From DSAR01 sp034437315 (GTDB lineage: Bacteria > Chloroflexota > Anaerolineae > B4-G1): DNA of 5,503 bases. The translations under genes were made by a program, and so were the position numbers. Shown piece after piece: positions 1-5,200 of the stretch; the first letter of the stretch is position 1; each line of letters starts with the position of its first letter. The stretch lies in the NCBI GenBank assembly GCA_034437315.1, contig DAOTUC010000327.1, forward strand, positions 1 through 5,503, written 5' to 3'. The notes beneath the pieces are model-generated. The model saw nothing but the letters and a program-made list of their open reading frames with translations. It was not told the DNA's origin and searched no databases.

Positions 1-4
1 TCAT

Positions 5-101
5 AGACCCTAAAGGTTTTTGCGCTGGTTTTGATGGAAAAAGGTCATTGTTTAAGGCAAAAACGTTGTTTGCGCGGCCTTGAGCAAAACCTTTAGGGTC
101 T
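5..101. mobile_element. MITE-like inverted-repeat element, about 97 bp
   Basis: The segment is bounded by a perfect 16-bp inverted repeat: AGACCCTAAAGGTTTT at 5-20 and its exact reverse complement at 86-101. GC follows both arms inward, with one extra T on the left. The 65-bp interior has no useful ORF. It holds a second possible pairing, GTTTTTGC (16-23) with GCAAAAAC (57-64), so the unit could fold in two ways. The short length, long terminal repeats and lack of coding capacity fit a non-autonomous element (MITE) or a dispersed palindromic repeat. I recall similar AGACCCTAAAGG palindromes from Chloroflexota genomes, but could not check this. The four bases on each side (TCAT and CGCC) do not form a target duplication, so recent insertion is not shown. 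A structured leader or terminator for a neighbouring transcript is the alternative. Confidence 0.6.
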
Positions 102-132
102 CGCCATGCGAAATCCCAGAGAACCCAAAATG

Positions 133-146
133 ACCGCTGAAGCGGT
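133..146. repeat. Small perfect hairpin
   Basis: ACCGCT and AGCGGT face each other across GA (ACCGC-TGAA-GCGGT if a four-base loop is allowed). It is followed by TACTACAAACTATT on the plus strand, with no T run long enough for an intrinsic terminator. It may be a short dispersed palindrome or a structural element in the leftward transcript from the promoter at 243-271. The evidence is symmetry only. Confidence 0.35.
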
Positions 147-186
147 TACTACAAACTATTCCCCGAATTATTGAGAAGATACGTCC

Positions 187-213
187 CGGGCGTTAATCGG
201 CCCGAGGACGGGC
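187..213 (-). other. Competing hairpins in a possible leader
   Basis: Three complementary five-base blocks occur in a row: CGGGC (187-191), GCCCG (200-204) and CGGGC (209-213). The middle block can pair with either neighbour but not both, giving loops of 8 and 4 bases. If the leftward promoter at 243-271 is used, this segment lies 20-50 nt into the transcript, where such a choice could act as an attenuator-like switch. No T tract follows either hairpin, so classical intrinsic termination is not supported. Confidence 0.25.
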
Positions 214-242
214 ATCTGAGTGAATTTTTTAATAGTCTCTTC

Positions 243-271
243 ATTCTATCACAGTTCTACCTTGGCGGCAA
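243..271 (-). promoter_or_regulatory. Sigma-70-type promoter pointing left
   Basis: On the minus strand, TTGCCG (266-271; four of six matches to TTGACA) is followed by exactly 17 bases and then TAGAAT (243-248; five of six matches to TATAAT). A TGA precedes the -10 box, giving the TGn of an extended -10. Transcription would start near 236 and leave the window leftward. No minus-strand gene starts between 236 and 1, so the target is probably outside the window, after a leader that runs through the hairpins and the 5-101 repeat. The call rests on consensus matching alone. Confidence 0.4.
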
Positions 272-357
272 TTCAGACACAGTAAACGGGTCAGAGATTC
301 GTGTAAAGCGAGTGGCCGAAACGATGACCGTAGCCCTACCAATTCATGTGTTGGACG

Positions 358-795
358 TCAAATGTTGCGCAAGGTCGGCTCACGTTCGCTCAACCATGCT
401 GCGCCGTCGGCCCACACCTCTTTCTTCCAGATGGGAGCGATCTCTTTCAGGCGGTCGATGGCGTAGCGCAGGGCGTCGAAGACTTCGGGCCGGTGACCGG
501 CGGAGAGAGCGATGACGACGGCGATTTCCCCGACTTCCAATTGACCGGTGCGGTGGACGATGGCGACGGCGTGTATCGTCGGCCATTGTTCCTGGATTTC
601 GTCGCCGATCTGGCGCAGGGTCTGCTCCGCCATATCGGCGTAGGCCTCGTATTCCAAACGTTCGACCGCGCGGCCGTCCGTCTCGCCGCGCACGACGCCG
701 ACGAAGGTCGCCACGGCGCCGATGGCCGGATCGGCCAGGCGCGCGACGACGCCGTCGACGGAAATTTCCTCTGACGTGATCTCAAATCGTTTCAT
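358..795 (-). CDS. moaE: Molybdopterin synthase catalytic subunit MoaE
   Basis: MoaE is the large subunit of molybdopterin synthase. With thiocarboxylated MoaD it inserts two sulfurs into cyclic pyranopterin monophosphate to make the molybdopterin dithiolene in the cytoplasm. The 145-residue length is normal for the family. Family signatures are clear: FVGVVRG (31-37) near the N-terminus, HRTGQLEVGE (81-90), the AGHR block (99-102) and the C-terminal K-x3-APIWKKE-like segment. Residues that match the E. coli active site by position are F31, R36, H101, R102, K117 and K124, with the two lysines seven apart as expected. The start ATG is set by a strong GGAGGA site (802-807) six bases upstream, which overlaps the end of moaD. 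The gene is last in the moaC-moaD-moaE run, so translation is probably coupled to moaD. Nothing appears truncated. Confidence 0.95.
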   Translation of the reverse strand: MKRFEITSEEISVDGVVARLADPAIGAVATFVGVVRGETDGRAVERLEYEAYADMAEQTLRQIGDEIQEQWPTIHAVAIVHRTGQLEVGEIAVVIALSAGHRPEVFDALRYAIDRLKEIAPIWKKEVWADGAAWLSEREPTLRNI

Positions 796-798
796 CGG

Positions 799-1044
799 TT
801 ATCCTCCCCCGACCGGCGGCAGCAGGGCGACCTCGTCGCCGTCGTGCAATTCGGTCTGTACGCTGACGTAAGCCCGGTTGACGGCGACGTTGAGAAAGCG
901 TGTGTGGACGCGCAGCACGGGGTACCGTTCGACCAGCAGGTCGATCAGTTCCGTCACCGTCGCGCCCTCCGGTATGGCGATCTCGATTTCCGACTCGTCC
1001 AGCGCCTCGCGAGGCGCGGCAAAGAATTTGACCTGTACGTTCAT
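799..1044 (-). CDS. moaD: Molybdopterin synthase sulfur-carrier subunit MoaD
   Basis: MoaD is the small ubiquitin-like subunit of molybdopterin synthase. Its C-terminal glycine is adenylated (by a MoeB-type enzyme) and converted to a thiocarboxylate, which donates sulfur in the MoaE active site. The 81-residue protein has the beta-grasp pattern of the family: VKFFAAPRE at the start, the PEGATVTELIDLL helix block (25-37), a VAVN strand near residue 53, and the GDEVALLPPV block before the end. It terminates in Gly-Gly-Gly, so the required terminal Gly-Gly is intact. It starts 9 bp after the moaC stop and ends 3 bp before the moaE start. Its own ribosome binding site is weak: the best match, AGGAAG, sits 12 bases upstream of ATG inside the moaC end, which suggests translational coupling to moaC. 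Confidence 0.93.
   Translation of the reverse strand: MNVQVKFFAAPREALDESEIEIAIPEGATVTELIDLLVERYPVLRVHTRFLNVAVNRAYVSVQTELHDGDEVALLPPVGGG
802..807 (-). promoter_or_regulatory. moaE ribosome binding site inside moaD
   Basis: On the minus strand GGAGGA lies six bases before the moaE ATG. The same six bases are codons 80 and 81 of moaD (GGA GGA), encoding the C-terminal diglycine needed for sulfur transfer. The preceding glycine codon, GGG, extends the purine run to GGGGGAGGA. Confidence 0.85.
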
Positions 1045-1053
1045 CTCAGTTTT

Positions 1054-1536
1054 TTACTTCCTTTCCTCCAATTGCCAATCGCCGCTCTTACCGCCGGTCT
1101 TGCGCACCAGATGGATGTCGCCGATGCGCATACCCTTCTCCACCGCCTTCGCCATATCGTAGATGGTCAGGGCGGCGACGCTGACGGCGGTGAGGGCTTC
1201 CATCTCCACGCCGGTTTTACCCCGGCAGCGGACCGTCGCCGTGATCTCGATCTGGGAGGCGGCCTGGTCGATGCGGAAGGCCACGTCCACCTGGGTCAGC
1301 AGCAGCGGGTGACAGAGGGGAATCAGGTCGGGCGTGCGCTTGGCGGCCATGACGCCCGCGACCTGGGCGGCGGCCAACACGTCCCCTTTAGGCGCGTCTC
1401 CCCCGGCGATGAGGCGCAGGGTCTCCGGCTGCATCGCGACTGCGCCCCGGGCCACGGCGACCCGCTCCGTCTCGTTCTTGGCGCCTACGTCCACCATACA
1501 GACTCGGCCCTCCTCGTCTACGTGTGTCAGTTCCAT
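1054..1536 (-). CDS. moaC: Cyclic pyranopterin monophosphate synthase MoaC
   Basis: MoaC converts the 3',8-cyclo-GTP product of MoaA into cyclic pyranopterin monophosphate, the substrate of molybdopterin synthase. With this start the protein has 160 residues, matching the usual length of about 160. Diagnostic blocks in order are MVDVGAKNETER (14-25), KGDVL (50-54), AAKRTPDLIPLCHPL (64-78), GKTGVEMEALTAVSVAALT (106-124), YDMAKAVEKGM (126-136) and KTGGKSG (146-152). Expected catalytic residues are present: K50, H76, E113, D127 and K130. The usual YDMCK block has alanine in place of cysteine (residue 129), a mild variation. An ATG further upstream (1642-1644) would add 36 residues unlike MoaC. 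The internal ATG is chosen because GGGAGG lies five bases before it and the family fold begins there. It is the first of the three adjacent moa genes; MoaA is not in the window. Confidence 0.94.
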   Translation of the reverse strand: MELTHVDEEGRVCMVDVGAKNETERVAVARGAVAMQPETLRLIAGGDAPKGDVLAAAQVAGVMAAKRTPDLIPLCHPLLLTQVDVAFRIDQAASQIEITATVRCRGKTGVEMEALTAVSVAALTIYDMAKAVEKGMRIGDIHLVRKTGGKSGDWQLEERK

Positions 1537-1541
1537 AAGTG

Positions 1542-1547
1542 CCTCCC
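1542..1547 (-). promoter_or_regulatory. moaC ribosome binding site
   Basis: GGGAGG on the minus strand, five bases before the ATG at 1534-1536. It decides the moaC start in favour of the 160-residue protein over the longer open frame that begins at 1644. Confidence 0.8.
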
Positions 1548-1586
1548 TTGTTGATCGTCCACCATTTCCTGTGCCAGCGGGACGCT

Positions 1587-1605
1587 GCGGACACACTACG
1601 TCCGC
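1587..1605. repeat. Intergenic hairpin between mce and moaC
   Basis: GCGGAC and GTCCGC form a perfect 6-bp stem around a 7-base loop (ACACTAC on the plus strand). No T run follows on either side, so it is not a standard terminator. It could be a small dispersed palindrome or an RNA-processing or stability element between mce and the moa genes. Confidence 0.4.
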
Positions 1606-1639
1606 CTGCTCCATCTTGATAGCATTCCCCATTCGCTGA

Positions 1640-1663
1640 CTCATTTGCTCATTCGCTCATTTC
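1640..1663. repeat. Three 8-bp tandem repeats over the mce stop
   Basis: The plus-strand units are CTCATTTG, CTCATTCG and CTCATTTC (1640-1647, 1648-1655, 1656-1663), differing at the last two positions. They encode the last residues and stop of mce (E-M-S-E-stop) and place several ATG triplets around the stop on the coding strand. Replication slippage is a sufficient explanation. Confidence 0.5.
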
Positions 1664-2053
1664 GTAAAGTTCCAGCAGCACGCCGTGGGTCGATTTGGGG
1701 TGCACGAAGACGTAACGCACGCCTTCGGCGTTGACGCGAGGTTCTTTGCTCAACGGCCGCGCGCCGGCCTCTCGCATACGCGCCATCGCCGTTTCGATGT
1801 CGTCCACGGACAAGCAGATGTGGTGTAGGCCCTCGCCGCGCTTTTCCAGGAAGCGGGCGACGCCGCTCCCCTCGTCCAATGGGCGCAATAGCTCGATCTC
1901 TCCCGCGCCGGTGGGCAGGAAAGCGATTTCCACGCCTTCCTCCGGGACCTCGCGCCGATCGCTGACTGTCAGTCCCAGCACGTCCCGGTAGAAAGTCAGC
2001 GCCTCGTCCAGGTCGTGCACGGCGATGGCGATGTGGTGAATGGTATGTGACAT
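1649..2053 (-). CDS. mce: Methylmalonyl-CoA epimerase (VOC family)
   Basis: This enzyme interconverts the 2R and 2S forms of methylmalonyl-CoA, linking propionyl-CoA carboxylase to the B12-dependent mutase. The 134-residue length is typical. The protein is a two-module vicinal-oxygen-chelate fold: HHIAIAVHDLDEALTFYRDV at 6-25, IELLRPL (53-59), ARFLEKRGEGLHHICLSVDDI (66-86), and HPKSTHGVLLELYE (118-131). Metal ligands expected for the family are H7, H78 and E128, with E54 at the position of the fourth ligand. The FLEKRGEGLHHI and HPKSTHGVLLEL blocks favour the epimerase over lactoylglutathione lyase or a generic glyoxalase. The start is supported by AGGAGG (2061-2066) seven bases upstream. It lies directly ahead of the moa genes, an unexpected partner, since no methylmalonyl-CoA mutase gene is seen nearby. 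Confidence 0.9.
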   Translation of the reverse strand: MSHTIHHIAIAVHDLDEALTFYRDVLGLTVSDRREVPEEGVEIAFLPTGAGEIELLRPLDEGSGVARFLEKRGEGLHHICLSVDDIETAMARMREAGARPLSKEPRVNAEGVRYVFVHPKSTHGVLLELYEMSE

Positions 2054-2060
2054 ATTTTTT

Positions 2061-2066
2061 CCTCCT
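2061..2066 (-). promoter_or_regulatory. mce ribosome binding site
   Basis: AGGAGG on the minus strand, separated from the mce ATG by seven mostly A bases. This is a near-ideal site and fixes the mce start at 2053. Confidence 0.85.
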
Positions 2067-2090
2067 CTGTTTGGATCTTGATTTCCTTCG

Positions 2091-2234
2091 GGGTATCAGT
2101 TTAGTCTAGTGAGCAATTGCTCTCAGCCCTCGTCTCGAGGGCGGCTTATGCAACAAAATAGCGCCTTAAAGCCGTTCACGGCTCGCCCCCGGGACGGTGG
2201 CTCGGAGCCTGCTCACAAGACTGAAGTGTTACCC
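2091..2234. mobile_element. Long foldback (MITE-like) element or hairpin RNA
   Basis: The two halves of this 144-bp stretch are complementary over almost their whole length. GGGTA (2091-2095) pairs with TACCC (2230-2234). 2100-2107 pairs with 2218-2225, GTGAGCA (2109-2115) with TGCTCAC (2210-2216), 2119-2128 with 2199-2208 allowing one C-C mismatch and one G-T pair, and 2130-2144 with 2183-2197. I count about 45 pairs, five of them G-T, with few mismatches and one small bulge. The left arm can also form two local palindromes: GAGCAATTGCTC (2111-2122) and GCCCTCG-TCT-CGAGGGC (2126-2142). TTCG lies directly outside each end (2087-2090 and 2235-2238), a possible 4-bp target duplication. There is no coding capacity. 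A foldback or MITE fits best; a structured RNA is the alternative, with the plus-strand copy folding better because the G-T pairs become A-C mismatches on the other strand. Confidence 0.6.
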
Positions 2235-2251
2235 TTCGGGAACGGGAACAA

Positions 2252-2265
2252 ATTGACTAGTCAAT
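2252..2265. repeat. 14-bp perfect palindrome after the large gene
   Basis: ATTGACTAGTCAAT is an exact palindrome 8 bases beyond the stop of the large minus-strand gene. In that gene's transcript it would form a short AT-rich hairpin followed by UUGUU, at best a weak terminator. Being a dyad, it could equally be an operator for a repressor acting on mce. No further copy was noticed in the window. Confidence 0.35.
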
Positions 2266-2272
2266 CGCCCCC

Positions 2273-5200
2273 TCACGGCAGCGCGCCAGGCGTCGGCGGG
2301 TAGCGATCGAAGAAGTCCAGGCTGCAATCGTCGGTGTCCTGCCGGGGCGGGCGGCGTTCCAGCGAATGGTCCTGATCTTCGACGCCGGGATGGACGATCA
2401 CACCCGGATAGTGGCCCGCGCCGTACACCATCACATCGACCGCAGCAGCGTTGGCGTCCAACAGCAATACCTCGTCACCCGCGTTGCCCAGGGCAAAACC
2501 GAAACCATCCCACGAACCGGCCGCTATCATGTTGGGCGTCGAGGGGTCGTCGCGGTGCGGGTCGATCAGGAACTCGTAATCGGGGGTGAAATGAACGTCG
2601 GCCGCCTGCTGGGCGACGACGATCACCTGCTCCGCCAACAGCATAGACCCGGGCGGGAAGCGATACAGGCCGCTGCCGTACTCGCCGCCCGGACCCACGT
2701 CGCCCAGATACCAGCCGGATAGGTCCACGTGTTCGTTGGTGGGATTGTAGATCTCGACCCACTCGCGGCCGGCGTCCAGGCCGGCCGGATCGTACAACAC
2801 CTCGCTGATGAGCACGTGGCTCTCCGGCGGCTGATGGCGCCAGTCGTGATCGAACATCCCGTACAGGTAATCGAAGACCGCGTCCGAACGCACCTGGATG
2901 GCGATCTCCCGGTTGACCTTGTTGGAGGTCTCGCTGCCGTTGATGCTGCCCACGTGGGCGTAACGGCCCTCCACACCGAGATCAACCAGCACCATCTTGT
3001 TGTGGATGCCATACTGGGTGGGGTCGCCCAGGTGGGCGCGCATATCCAATCCCTCGGCTTGGGCGACCTGGTTGACGTAAGCGGCGGCCTCGACGTTTTT
3101 GGCGAACGAGAAATAGTCGATGCCGAAGTCGCCGCCGTTGAGCAGGATGCGCACCCGCGCCCCGCGCCGGGCGGCGGCGACGTAGGCCGCCAGCCGCAGG
3201 TTCGGCGCGCTGACGGGATCTTCTCCCCAACTGGCGTGCTCGTAAAGCTGCTCCACGTACACGCCATCCCCGGCCCCCGCCCGCGCGATCAGCCCCAGCA
3301 GCCCGTCGCTGGCGCGCAGGGCGGATTCCGGCGCGGTGACCATCTCGAACCAATCGCCCGTCGCCGCCAGCGTCTGAGAAAATTGGACCGTGTAGGTCGT
3401 CCAATCCCCGCCGGTGTCGGGCGTGAAACCGGGCGGCGGGGCGGCGTATCCCAGCAGGTTATCCGGCCCCCACGGGCTGACGTCGGCGTGATTTTCCGGG
3501 TCGCAATCCGCCTCGAAGACCTCGACCGCCCGGGCGACCATCTCCGGGGCATCGGTCGCCAGCACGACGCCGCGCGAGCCGCCGGTACCGTTCCCCTTGT
3601 CGTCGCCGGGCAGACCAAGGGGCGTCAGGTTTTGCGATCCCACCAGGATGCGCTTCCGATCCACGATGATGAGTTTGGCGTGCACGTAGGTGTAACGGTC
3701 GTAGACCTGGTGCTCACTGGTGTTGACCATGAAGTAACACTGACCGGGCCCGGCGGCGTCCAGTTGCTCGCAGGCCCACAGTGTCTGCTCGTCCACCCCG
3801 CCGACCGGGCCACCCTCCAGCAGCACGGTGACGCTGATCCCCCGCTGCGCTTGTTGCGCCAGCTCCAGGACCAGATCGTAGTGCTTCAACGAATATAACG
3901 CCAGGTCGATGCGCTCCTCGGCCGAGCGGATCGTGTCGCGCACCAATTGGTAGGCGTTGTCCGGCGCGATGCCGACCGTCACCGGGGCGGAGGCGCTCAC
4001 AGCCGGGTGGAAGAACGGGTCCAGGTCCCAACCCGGATAGCGGACACGCCGTCCCTGCCAGGGGTCGCCGGTGTATGGGGCCCAATCGGCGGCGGTATCG
4101 GTGTCAGCGAGGGGATACCCATCCGCCTCATCCAGGGCGCGGTACAGGATCTGGCCTTCCTCGGCGAAGTTCTTGTAAGGCTGCAACGCCGCCCCACCCC
4201 AACCGTCGACGCCGGTGTACCCGGCCTTGTAGACCAGGGCGTCCCTGACGCGGCCCATTTCGTCGCGCAAGACCGCCTCGTCGCCGGCGTTGGCGAAGAT
4301 CGGCCAACCGGAGAGGGTGTGATCCGGGTCGAAACCGAAGGAGGCCGCGAAATCAATCCCGCTGCGGGCCAGCCAGAGCCGCTGGCGAGGGGCGATCGTG
4401 ACGTCGGGCAAAGCGGCGCAGATCCAATCACTATCCCTGATCTTGCACAATTCCCAGCCGGTGAGCGACGCTTTCCGGTCACCCCCATTGAGCAGCAAGA
4501 CCGCCTCATCGGCGTCGTTGGTCTGCCAGCCGTCGTAGAGCAACGCCTCGATGATCACCACATAGCGCGGCGGGATGTAATCGCGCATCACCAGGGGCAG
4601 GTAGACCCGGCGTTGCGTGTCCAGCGCCGTCGTCCAGACGGCGTGGTTGTCGTCGAGCTGCGTTTCGTCGGTTGTGGTGGTCGCCGTCACCCGGTTGGTG
4701 AGGGTCAATAGCGCCGAGCCCGCGATCTCGCCGGTGATGACGACCCGGCGCTGTCCCCCGGCGGTGACGTCGCCCAGGCACCAGGCAAGGATGGGGCCAG
4801 ACGTTAGAGACGCGGATGGATCGCTGGCGACAGGGATGACGCCTGGAGGGAGCGCGTCGGTGAGCCACACCTCGGTCGCCGTGACGGCGCCGGTGTTGCT
4901 CAACGCGACGTGGTAGACGATGGGACGACCAGACGTCGTCACCACCGGGCCGGTCTTGGCAACGACCAGGTCGGCCTGGTCAGGAAAGAGGGCTGTCGTG
5001 TCCCACGTCGCGTGGTTGTTGGCCGTCGTCGTCTCGCTGGCGGTCGTGGTCGCGGTGACGTGGTTGGTGAACGGGCCCCAGGCGGTCTCGCTCACCTGTC
5101 CGGCGACGGTGATGGCGTAGCGCGCGCCGGCGGGCAGATCGCCCACGGTCCAGACGAGCGTTTGCCCGGTGTGGCCGAACGTGAAAGCGCTATCCTGCGC

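Larger units (their letters stand above)
102..357. other. Non-coding stretch downstream of moaE
   Basis: No convincing gene is seen here on either strand. A plus-strand open frame starting at 171 runs antisense into moaE and has no recognisable domain or ribosome binding site. The stretch is richer in A and T than the flanking genes. It contains a small hairpin, a pair of competing hairpins and a minus-strand promoter-like sequence, each listed separately. No hairpin followed by a T tract, the usual sign of an intrinsic terminator, is visible after the moaE stop. Confidence 0.55.
1537..1648 (-). other. mce-moaC spacer with hairpin and short repeats
   Basis: This 112-bp gap is longer than the 3-9 bp gaps elsewhere in the run. 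It stays open in the moaC frame, but the encoded residues do not resemble MoaC. A hairpin with arms GCGGAC (1587-1592) and GTCCGC (1600-1605) and a 7-base loop sits in the middle. At its mce end there are three near-identical 8-bp units. No convincing -35/-10 pair was found, so a separate moaC promoter is neither shown nor excluded. Confidence 0.5.

Noticed and set aside
171..515. Plus-strand ORF of 114 codons running from the left intergenic region into moaE
   Set aside because: No ribosome binding site and no domain; the second half is antisense to moaE and arginine-rich, as expected for a shadow frame.
844..1554. Plus-strand open frame (236 codons) opposite moaD and moaC
   Set aside because: It lies antisense to two clear molybdopterin genes, has no ribosome binding site and no family resemblance.
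1537..1644. Longer moaC using the upstream ATG at 1642-1644
   Set aside because: The extra 36 residues do not match the family, whereas the ATG at 1534-1536 has a strong GGGAGG site and gives the usual MoaC length.
2054..2272. Cobalamin or molybdenum-cofactor riboswitch ahead of the mce-moa run
   Set aside because: The gene content made both attractive, but I did not find the cobalamin GCCACTG box with its context or a clear Moco motif. The region is better described as one long inverted repeat. A covariance-model search (for example Rfam RF01055 for Moco) would decide.
2109..2303. Small plus-strand ORF of 64 codons in the intergenic gap
   Set aside because: It starts inside the inverted-repeat element, has no Shine-Dalgarno and low-complexity composition, and its end overlaps the 3' end of the large gene.
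2729..3898. Long plus-strand open frame (389 codons) opposite the large gene
   Set aside because: It is antisense to the PLD and LTD coding region, whose conserved motifs prove the minus frame. Long antisense frames are expected in GC-rich DNA, and its translation shows no recognisable domain.
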